NCBI GenBank assembly: GCA_936432065.2
Contig: OW386293.2
Location: 99,159,795-99,223,794, forward strand
Length of the DNA stretch: 64,000 nucleotides
Direction: 5' to 3'
Origin: Rutpela maculata
Lineage: Eukaryota; Arthropoda; Insecta; Coleoptera; Cerambycidae
Shown here: positions 1-9,900 of the stretch, in pieces
Layout of the letters: every line of letters starts with the position of its first letter
Position numbering within the stretch: position 1 is the first letter of the stretch
Position numbers and translations under genes: made by a program
The notes under the pieces: model-generated
What the model was told of the DNA's origin: nothing
The model's input: only the letters and a program-made list of their open reading frames with translations
Databases searched by the model: none

Positions 1-192
1 GATGCTAAAGAAACCAGTTGTAACCTCGTAAACTCCCCCTAATTAACCGTAAACAATACACTAGAGTAAATCATGGCAACTCAAAGTTACTAGAGATGAA
101 AATGGGATGCCTCGGGGGTGGGTTCTGGGCCCAACTTTAGTCTTAATATACCCCCTGTAGTACAAAATATTGGGTGGATATAGGTACAATAT
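1..192. other. Flank left of the gypsy element, no gene seen
   Basis: AT-rich host DNA with no recognisable coding signal. It ends with ATAT (189-192), which is repeated directly after the right LTR (6578-6581) and is the target-site duplication of the gypsy element. Confidence 0.7.
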
Positions 193-654
193 TGTAATAT
201 GTTGCAACCCCTTAAAAATTTAAGGTTATGTTGGTTACTAAAAAGTAGGCAGACTTCAACAGATCGAATGTCAGAATGAATGTAGTGTATTTGCACCTAC
301 TCGAAAAAGAACCTACCAGAAGATTCCAAAGTGACATCTGGAATTATCGAGAGAATGGTGGCGTCATCACAGAACAATCGAGATCTGTCATTTTTAGGTA
401 TAAAAGACCGATCGCATTCTCGGCGAGTAGTTCAGAAAGTTGAGAAAGTATAGAAAGTGAGGTTAAGAGTTCAAAGATAAACAAAGTAATAAACATTGTG
501 ATTTTTAGTCAGTAAAGTGTATTTAAATTAATAATAGTATTGTGAAGTATCCAGTAAATATTTAATAAAGTGTGTTAGTGGACATCTCTTGTTATAATTT
601 TTGGAACCCACGGAAATTGCGAGGGTGGTTTCCTAAGGGTGGAAACACGCGACA
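193..654 (+). repeat. 5' LTR of gypsy copy A
   Basis: 462 bp, TGT...ACA. It contains a TATAAAAG box at about 399-406, a TCAG initiator candidate about 33 bp further, and AATAAAG near 563, so U3, R and U5 signals are all present. Confidence 0.95.
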
Positions 655-1094
655 AATTGGTGTCAGAAGCGGAATTTTATGACAAGAGGAGCTCTGAAGT
701 TGTGCTGGAATGTTCGAGAAGGATTCTCGAGGGTTAGTGCTAACACAGGACTAATTTACTGGACATTGTTCAAGGGTTGTTTTCGAACAGGAAAATAGTG
801 TTTAAGTGCATTTTTGAGACATTGTAGAACATGTTATTAGGACATTAGTGTGATAATTAAATCCTTTGAACTGAGAAGTGATAGACACACTGAAAAAGAC
901 TCATTTGTGTTAGTGCGTGAAAAAATTACTAGGACTTCTATTTGAACATTAGTGAAGATTATTAAATTCTCTGGACTGGATAGTGACAAAAGACTCTGGA
1001 TAAGACTTTTTCGTGCTATTTCGAGATTTGTCTGGAAAGTTCCATTACCGATATTGACGTGACAGTTAAATTTATTTTATTTTAATTTCATCGT
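655..1094 (+). other. Gypsy leader with primer-binding site
   Basis: TGGTGTCAGAAGCGG at 658-672 lies three bases after the LTR, where the minus-strand tRNA primer site is expected; I do not assign the tRNA. The remaining leader has no long reading frame. The same leader is recognisable on the minus strand in copy B (about 28,830-29,060). Confidence 0.75.
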
Positions 1095-2550
1095 ATGCCC
1101 GTAACAACAAGAAGTATGGCATCCGATAAACAAATACAGGACTTATTCGAACAATTCCAAAAAATGATGGCGCAGCAACGTCAGGATGAAGAAAGAAGAC
1201 GCCAAGAAGAAAAGGAAGAGCAAGAAAAACAACGTCAGGATGAAGAAAGAAGACGTCAGAAAGAAAAAGAAGAACAAGAAAGAAGACGTCAAGAAGAAAG
1301 AGATGGAGGACCTGAAGATACGACAGCAAGAGGAGAAAGAGGAACAAGAAAGACGACGTCAAGAGGAGAAAGAAGAACAAGAAAGACGACGTCAAGAGGA
1401 GAAAGAGGAACAAGAAAGACGACGTCAAGAGGAGAAAGAGGAACAAGAAAGACGACGTCAAGAGGAGAAAGAGGAACAAGAAAGACGACGTCAAGAGGAG
1501 AAAGAGGAACAAGAAAGACGCCAAGAAGAATTAAGGAAAATTCTGAATGAACAAATGAAAATACAGCAGGACGCTATCATTTCTGCCAACGAAGAATTAA
1601 AGAGTGAAGTCAAAGGAGAGATAAACAAGGTAGAAGAAAAAGTAGGTGAAGTCGAGACAGAAGTCAGTCAAGTTAAAGAGAAAGTAAACAAGTTTGAAGA
1701 AGAAGTCAAAGGAGAAATAGACCGGCTTAAACGACAATTGAGAGATAGAGGAAGCCAGCAGGTGGTATCATCAGGTCAGCGACTAAAACCTCCTTCTTTT
1801 GACGGCCAAAGTTCCTGGACGACGTACAAGAGGCAGTTTGAGGCAGCAGCATGTGCGAACAACTGGGATAACGAGGAAAAGGCCATGGCATTAGTTCTGG
1901 CGTTAAGGGGCCAGGCCTCAGAGTTGCTTCAGACTATCCCAGTGGATAAACAAAGGGACTTCAAAGTCTTGGAAGCTGCATTGGACTTGAGATATGGCGA
2001 CCAACATCTCGCCCAAGTATACCAAGCCCAGCTAAAATCACGAACACAAAAGGCTGGAGAGAGTTTACAGGAATTCGAAGCTGCGATAGAGAGACTGGCA
2101 CACCTGGCGTATCCGAGTGCACCTAGAGAATTTCAGGAACAATTAGCCGTAGGGGCCTTTTTAGATGGCATAAGGGACGAAGAGGTCAGGCGAGTTCTGA
2201 GGCTGACAAGACACCAAAGTAGTAGCGAAGCTTTGGTGCGTGCACTTGAAGTAGAAGCCGCCTACAGAGATACTCCAAGGTCGAGAGTGCGAGCTGTGAC
2301 TCTCGAAGAATCGCAACCAGAAATGAACCAGAACCCCTTGCTGACTGAGATGCAGAAAATATTCACCAAATTATGCGATAAATTGGATGGCCTCGGAAAG
2401 CAGGAAAAACAACAAAATAAAGGAAAGCCGAGCGGAGGTATTAAATGTTTCAACTGCGGCAAGGTGGGACATATGAAACGAGATTGTCGACAGCAGAACT
2501 CGGAGAGTCGAGTAAATGCTGTGAATGTTGAAGAGAAGCAGGAAAACTAA
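1095..2550 (+). pseudogene. gag: gag of gypsy copy A, one frameshift
   Basis: The Gag polyprotein forms the retrotransposon particle. The likely start is the ATG at 1095 (MPVTTRSMASDKQ). This frame runs into a charged E/Q/R repeat and then loses register near 1300; the rest of Gag continues in the frame that is open to the stop at 2548-2550. One extra A near 1297-1303 would explain the shift. After the repeat come a long coiled coil (about 1560-1740), a capsid-like region (PSFDG...W..YK, about 1790-2280) typical of Ty3/gypsy Gag, and one CCHC zinc knuckle (CFNCGKVGHMKRDC) at about 2449-2490. The frameshift is read directly; that it is a defect rather than a coding device is inferred. Confidence 0.88.
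1321..1525 (+). repeat. 33-nt tandem repeat in gag
   Basis: At least five near-perfect units of 33 nt encode EEKEEQERRRQ, with degenerate relatives upstream from about 1186. Each unit carries a GACGTC-type core. The array gives long open frames on other frames and strands; these are shadows, not genes. Confidence 0.95.
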
Positions 2551-2573
2551 GGATAGCCAGCACCAAGGGGGCT

Positions 2574-5500
2574 GTGCTGGCTAGGGAATGCGGTGCCCCC
2601 AGAGAAATAAAGATTTCCCAGCTCCAAAGAATTCCAAGTAGTCTGTTGTTGCAAGGATATGTGAATGGAAGAAAATGCGTGTTTACGATTGACACCGGTG
2701 CTACGTCATCAATAGTGCGGCCAGGGTTTATATCAGGCTTGCAGATTAACAAGAAGCAAAATGGAGTAATTATTCGGACAGCCACGGGGGACAGGGCTGC
2801 GGTCCATGGAGAGGTCAACTTGGAACTGCAGGTTGGACGGTTGAGGTTCAATTACAAGGTCATTGTGGCTGACATTATGGATGATTTCATTTTGGGTCTG
2901 GACATCATGGGAGAGCAGGGATTCATTGTTGACGTAGGGGAGCGAGTCTTAAAAATTGGAAATGAGGAATTTATTCTGGCAACCGCAGACGACCAATTCC
3001 ATAAAGCGAGATTGTTAACAACACAGACGATCAAGATTCCTGCTCATTCAGAACAAATGATCGATGCTGCCGTAGAAGGAAATCCTGGAGGGTACCGTGT
3101 TGGCCTAGTTGAAGATGACGAATCGATTAAGTCCCTATCCAATATTATTGTGGCGAGAACATTAACCCGGACTCAAGACAAAATCCCAATTAGAGTTGTT
3201 AATTTAAATTCCCACTCGGTGACAATTAAGGAAGGCAAACCGATTGGCTCTTATGAACCGGTCACATGGGTAGCGAGGTGCGAGGAACAAACAGAGGGAA
3301 GTTCGTCTACGAAAATAGACCAGGAAGTTTTGACCTTGCTGAGTACCCAGTTGGAGCATTTATCTGAGGATGAGCGAAGGGAGGCAATCAAGTTCCTAGA
3401 AAAGGAAAGTTCAGTATTTGCCAAGAATACAGAGGCCCTTACAAAAACAGACATAGTCCAGCATCGGATAAATACTGGCGACTCACCAGCTATTCGACAA
3501 CCACCTAGGAGGCTTCCATTAGCGAAACAAGAGGATGCCTCGGCAATGATAAACAAGATGCTGCAAGATGGAGTCATTGAGGAGTCAACGAGTCCCTGGT
3601 CATCGCCAGTAGTTTTGGTTGCCAAGAAGGACGGAACATTAAGATTTTGTGTCGATTATCGAAAATTAAACGATGTCACGAAGAAAGACAGTTACCCATT
3701 ACCACGAATTGATGACACATTAAGCACGTTGGCAGGCTCACGTTGGTTTTCTACGTTAGACCTTAGGAGTGGATACTGGCAAGTGGGGCTTCATCCTGAA
3801 GATAAAGAAAAGACAGCGTTTTCAGCAGGCAGTGGTCTTTATCAATTTACCGTGATGCCTTTTGGACTTTGCAATGCGCCAGCTACCTTTGAAAGATTGA
3901 TGGAATTCGTGCTGCGAGGGCTAACCTGGAGGACGTGCCTGGTTTACCTTGACGACGTGCTTGTTATGGGACAGGACTTTACAGAACATTTGAAAAATCT
4001 TCAAGAAGTATTTGGGCGAGTCAGGAATGCCCATCTGAAGTTGAACCCGAAGAAGTGCCTGCTATTCCAGAAAGAAGTCAAATTTCTGCTGTACGAGATT
4101 GGCCAAGACCATGTAACGTTCATGAAGTAAGGAGCTTCCTTGGCCTCTGCACTTATTATAGGCGCTTTGTGGAAGGGTTTGCAGAGATTGCGAAACCATT
4201 ACACCGGCTGACAGAAGAGAAAGTGCAGTACCAATGGACACCGGAATGTGAAACGGCATGGAGAAAATTGAAGGCAGCTCTATGCACTGGTCCTGTGCTA
4301 GCGTACCCACAACGGGAAGGACTTTTTATTTTAGACACTGATGCCAGCAATTCTTCGGTCGGATCTGTGCTGTCTCAAATCCAGAATGGGCAGGAAAGAG
4401 TGATCGAGTACTTCAGCAAGGTGCTGTCCAAACCAGAAAGAAATTATTGTGTAACCCGGAAAGAGTTACTGGCCATCGTAAAATCAGTGGACCATTTTCA
4501 TAAATATCTTTATGGAAGACATTTCAAGATTCGGACCGACCATGCTGCATTAAAATGGCTGTTGCAGTTGAAAACCCCTGAAGGTCAACTGGCTCGTTGG
4601 ATAGAACGGTTGCAACAGTATGATTTCAAAATAGAACATCGACCTGGAAGATCTCATAAGAACGCAGACACTTTATCTAGAAGACCATGCAAGGAAGATT
4701 GCAAGCACTGCCGCCACGTTGAGAAATTTCAGGGTACGGTGGCCGTCAACACTATTAAAATAGAGGTTCCGGATGATTGGACAACTGAAGCCCTGAGACA
4801 AGAACAACTGAATGACACAGAGATTGGGGCTATATTGAGAGCAAAGGAGAAAGGAATTCGACCAGCGTGGAAGGATGTTTCGGACAAGGCAGTTGGATTG
4901 AAGGCTTTGTGGGCCCAATGGGATTCACTCAAAGTTATGAACGGGCTGCTAAAGAGAGCTTGGGAAAGCCCGGATGGCAAGGAAGTTGTTATGCGTCTAG
5001 TGATTCCCAGGTGTCGAGTACCGAAAGTACTTCAGGAAGTGCATAATGGAGCATCCGGTGGGCACTTCGGCGTTAATAAGACCCTGAATAAAGTACGAGA
5101 ACGATTTTATTGGGTAAATAGTCGTCAAGATGTGGAAGCTTGGTGTCGCAATTGCAAAATTTGTGCAGCCAGTAAGGGACCACAGACTAGAAGTAGGGGT
5201 GCAATGAAGCAGTATAACGTCAGAGCTCCTTTCGAGAGGATCGCGATCGATATAGCCGGCCCATTCCCAGTAACCAAGGATGGGAACAAGTACATACTGG
5301 TTGCAATGGACTATTTTAGTAAGTGGCCAGAGGCCTATGCAATTCCAAACCAAGAAGCAGTCACTGTCGCCAAAGTCTTGGTAGATAATTTGATATGTCG
5401 GTTTGGTGTACCCCTGGAGCTGCACTCAGATCAAGGGAGGAACTTTGAGTCAGGGGTGTTTCAGCAAATCTGCAAGTTATTGGGGATACACAAAACACGG

Positions 5501-6103
5501 ACCACTGCCCTTCACCCGCAATCAGATGGAATGGTGGAACGACATAACAAGACCATGAAAGAACATCTCTCTAAAGTGGTTCATAAGAATCAACGCGATT
5601 GGGATCTCCACATACCGTTCTTCCTCATGGCATACAGAGCTGCTATCTACGAGTCTACGAAACAAACACCAGCCCGTGTAGTATTTGGACATGAGATCAG
5701 ACTGCCGTGTGATTTGATTTTCGGAACACCAGGCGGAGAACAGCTTCCTGTGAACAGCTATGTGGATGAAATGAGTGAACGGCTAAGAAATGTTCATGAG
5801 CTGGTTAGAGACCAAATCACCATAGCCAGTGACCGAATGAAGGCTCGATACGACCGTAAGGGTAGTTCAGAAGGGTTCAAGGCAGGAGATCTGGTTTGGC
5901 TGTACAACCCACAGCGGAAGAAAGGGAAGTCACCGAAACTTCAACCTCCTTGGGAAGGACCTTATACTGTTATTACCCGAATTAATGATGTCGTCTATCG
6001 TATTCAACGAAACAAAAAGTCCAAGATGAAGATCGTACACTTGGATAGACTGGCGAAGTATGTGAAAGAGGCTGAATTGCCTGACCGGGACGTTCAGGCT
6101 TAA
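2574..6103 (+). pseudogene. pol: pol of gypsy copy A, disrupted in reverse transcriptase
   Basis: Pol lies in the -1 frame relative to the main gag frame and is open from just before the gag stop, so it is probably made as a Gag-Pol product; 2574 is only the first GTG. Order: aspartic protease (FTIDTGATSS, about 2680-2715), reverse transcriptase with the YLDD box (VYLDDVLV, about 3945), RNase H (DTDASNSSVGSVL), H2C2 zinc-binding domain (HFGVNKTLNKV...CRNCKIC) and DDE integrase (IDIAGPF, HSDQGRNF, ALHPQSDGMVER). At about 4088 the copy lacks 52 bp that copy B retains, so the first frame ends at 4130 and the rest (RNase H and integrase) continues in another frame to 6103. The TAA stop overlaps the polypurine tract. 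Confidence 0.93.
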
Positions 6104-6115
6104 GGAGGAGGGCAG
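6102..6115 (+). other. Polypurine tract of gypsy copy A
   Basis: AAGGAGGAGGGCAG directly precedes the 3' LTR; it is the plus-strand primer for reverse transcription. Confidence 0.85.
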
Positions 6116-6577
6116 TGTAATATGTTGCAACCCCTTAAAAATTTAAGGTTATGTTGGTTACTAAAAAGTAGGCAGACTTCAACAGATCGAATGTCAGAAT
6201 GAATGTAGTGTATTTGCACCTACTCGAAAAAGAACCTACCAGAAGATTCCAAAGTGACATCTGGAATTATCGAGAGAATGGTGGCGTCATCACAGAACAA
6301 TCGAGATCTGTCATTTTTAGGTATAAAAGACCGATCGCATTCTCGGCGAGTAGTTCAGAAAGTTGAGAAAGTATAGAAAGTGAGGTTAAGAGTTCAAAGA
6401 TAAACAAAGTAATAAACATTGTGATTTTTAGTCAGTAAAGTGTATTTAAATTAATAATAGTATTGTGAAGTATCCAGTAAATATTTAATAAAGTGTGTTA
6501 GTGGACATCTCTTGTTATAATTTTTGGAACCCACGGAAATTGCGAGGGTGGTTTCCTAAGGGTGGAAACACGCGACA
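6116..6577 (+). repeat. 3' LTR of gypsy copy A
   Basis: 462 bp, identical by eye to 193-654, followed by ATAT, the target duplication. Confidence 0.95.
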
Positions 6578-6584
6578 ATATATT

Positions 6585-6873
6585 TGTTCGGGGATTTTCT
6601 CTTGTTGGAATAAACTAGTTTTGTAGTGGACTGTATGTGATTTTTATTTTATAAATACATAAAATTACTTCAACTTAACATTTTCCATCGTCAAAGAACA
6701 TTGACTGACTTTAAACATGGTAACTGAAAAAATATGACATTTCTTGCCTTTCAATGCTGCCACCTAACGGCCATCTATACATTAAAAAGCCAGGGGCGTA
6801 TCCAGCATTTGGCATCTTAATTCATGACATGAAATAAACAAATTTATAAATATGTAAAAGAAAGGACTGAACA
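6585..6873 (-). repeat. 3' LTR of the BEL/Pao element
   Basis: 289 bp. Next to it on the minus strand is a purine-rich tract (AAGGGGGGCAGAA, 6874-6886), the polypurine tract. Confidence 0.93.
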
Positions 6874-6983
6874 TTCTGCCCCCCTTGAAAAGTGAATCTT
6901 TTCAATAACGATCAATACAAATTATAAAGTCAAAATGAGGGTGAAAAATAATGTTCTAATTGTCACGCACAACCACTGAAACG

Positions 6984-9900
6984 TTAGTCATTTTCCAATG
7001 GCAAAACACACACTTTATTTGTAGCACGTTTAAAGGTTCCTTCTGCAGTTTTTACAGTCACCACTCGTACAATTTCATCTCTTCCAGGGTGAACAGCAGT
7101 GATGCGCCCAAGGTTCCATTTTAAAGGTGGGGTATTTTCTTCCCGTAGTAGCACCAATTGTCCAATCTTCAGCTGATTAACCGATTTTCTCCATTTTGAT
7201 CGTTGCTGCAACCAACATAAGTACTCTCTACTCCAACGTTGCCAAAAACATTGAAACATTTGTTGAAGTCGCTTATAGTGGGTCAAGCGATTTACTTGAA
7301 TGGTGGAGACATCCAATTCTGGTATGGTAGTAATCGAGTCGCCAATTAGGAAGTGACCTGGGGTGAGAGGTTGTAGATCAGAGGGATCAGGAGAGAGAGG
7401 GGTCAGAGGTCTGGAGTTTAGTATTCCTTCTACTTGCACAATAAAAGTGTATAACAATTCATAATAAATAGGTGGGCTATCACCTAATATTTTCCTGAGA
7501 TGACCTTTCGCCGACTTAACGGCAGCTTCCCAGATCCCACCAAAATGTGGGGAATGTGCGGGAATGAAATGCCAATTGACAGAATTGTCCTTGAAATAAT
7601 TAATTATATTAGTATCTTTATGTAATTTAGAAAGAAGCATAAGGTCTTGTCCGAGTAAACGGTTCGCACCAGTAAAATTAGTCGCATTATCAGAAAATAT
7701 ATTTTTGCAAATGCCTCTTCGAGAAATGAATCGTTTAAATGCATTTAAAAATGATTCTGATGTTAAATCACCTGCCAATTCTAGGTGCACGGCCTTGGTA
7801 CTAAGGCAAATAAATATACAAAGATAACATTTTATGATTATTCGCGATTTCGTTTTTCCATCCTTAATCAAAAATGGCCCAGCATAATCAAGACCAGTGT
7901 TGTAAAATGGTCTGATTACCTTAGTCACCCTGTACTCTGGCAATTCACCCATTAACGGATTTATGGATGTCGGGGAAACCTTAAAGCAACGTACACACTG
8001 ACGTAAGTATTTTTTGACTTCACTGCGACCCCTTAAAGGCCAAAAGCGCTGTCTAACTGCAGTTAATGTTAATTGCGGGCCGGCATGTAGGTGTCGTAAA
8101 TGTTCATAGTTAATGACAAGTTTAGTTAAAGGATGTTTGTCAGGCAACACCATAGGGAATTTTTGATCATATTTAATTTTAGCCTGTGACAATCTACCAC
8201 CTACGCGGATGACATTATTTTGATCTAAAAAGGGATTAAATGATGATAATCGGCTAGATGATGATATTGGATGTGATGCCCTTAAATCGTGTATTTCCGA
8301 TTCAAAACTTGACAACTGAGCAAGTCTCACTAGAGTAAACAGAGCACTATCTAACTCTTGAGGTGTTAAGGGGCCAATGATTTTTTCTTTGTTTTTACAG
8401 ACATTATTCTTAAAACGTAGACAATAGGCGACAACCGAGGCTAATTTTGATAAGGACGAATATTTTAGGAATAGACCAATTTCGTTTGTGCTGACGCAAG
8501 AAATGACAATATTCCTTTTCTCTGGTGGCTCATTCTCGGTTTCCAGATTAAATATTGATGTTGGCCATTCAGATGCTTCACAAGATAGCCATAGAGGCCC
8601 TGAAAACCATAAAGAACAATCTAACAATTTAGCGGGGTCAACTCCCCTTGTTATTAAATCCGCAGGATTATCATAAGTTCTAACATGACGCCATTGTGAC
8701 ACGGAGGAGAGCTCTTGGATTTCGGCAACGCGGTTCGACACAAATGTCTTCCAATTATTGGCAGGAGATGTTATCCAAGCTAATGCTATGGTCGAATCAC
8801 TATAATAATATATATTCGTAAATTCAACTTTTAACGATTTTATAACCGCCCTAGCTAGTCGCGCTAATAGAAGAGCCGCACACAATTCTAATCGAGGTAA
8901 GGTAACTCCCTTTAATGGAGCCACACGAGATTTAGAGCATAATAGCCCGACATGATGCTGGCCACTGGAGTTGGTGGTACGTACATATAGGCACGCCCCA
9001 TAGGCTACCTGACTAGAGTCACTGAACCCATGCAGTTGTATCTGAATAAAATTTTTAAGTGTAACTTGCCGCGGTATCTCTAACCTTGAGATTGACGTAA
9101 TATTTTTTAGGAAATGTACCCATTGACTGTGTAACTCAACCGGTACAGACTCATCCCACTCAAGTCTTAATTGCCACAATTGCTGTAACATAATCTTCCC
9201 TTTTATCAATATAGGAGAAATTATACCGATCGGATCAAATATTTTTGATATCGTTGATAAGATATGCCTTTTAGTCACTCTATCGACCTGAATGCTAAAA
9301 TCAATAGAAAAATGTAATGAATCAGACTCTGAGTTCCAATACAGCCCTAAAGTTTTTACGCATGCGTCATCGGTTATATAATACTCTGGAATTTTATTTG
9401 TTTCAATTGCATCATGTAATATAGTTTTTTCGTTACTCATCCACTTTCTTAATTGAAAGCCAGCACTAGCGAGAATATTTGAGACATCCCTTCGTAATGA
9501 TACCGCATGTTCCATCGTGTCGCTACCTGAAAGCCAATCGTCCATATAAAAATCTGTTTTAATTGAAGCACTAGCTTCAGGATATTCGTGTTCATTTTCC
9601 TTAGCCAATTCGTGCAAACACCGAACCGCCAAGAACGATGCTGGAGATGTCCCGTAAGTGATGGTATTTAATCGGTAATGTTGTAAGTTCTCTCGAGTGT
9701 CTGGTCGCCAAATGATTCGCTGTAAATCACGTTGAGAGTTAGTTATTTCAACCTGACGGTACATTTTTTCTATGTCCGCGGTCATGACCACATTGTATTT
9801 TCGGAAGCGTATCAAAATCGCAAATAAGTCATCCTGTAACCTTGGACCCACTAGTAATATATCATTTAAGGACTTACCGGAGGTAGATTTGCATGATGCA

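Larger units (their letters stand above)
193..6577 (+). mobile_element. Ty3/gypsy LTR retrotransposon, copy A, full length
   Basis: A 6.4-kb element with two 462-bp LTRs (193-654 and 6116-6577) starting TGT and ending ACA, flanked by the 4-bp duplication ATAT. By eye the two LTRs are identical, which implies a recent insertion. Order: LTR, primer-binding region, gag, pol (protease, reverse transcriptase, RNase H, integrase), polypurine tract, LTR. The pol domain order, with integrase last, is that of Ty3/gypsy. There is no env-like gene. Two lesions break the coding: a one-base slip in the N-terminal gag repeat and a 52-bp deletion in the reverse transcriptase. This copy is therefore probably not autonomous despite its youth. 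A second copy of the same family lies at 25376-29522 on the other strand. Confidence 0.97.

Noticed and set aside
1072..1524. Minus-strand frame of repeated leucine/phenylalanine across gag
   Set aside because: It is the antisense shadow of the 33-nt gag repeat.
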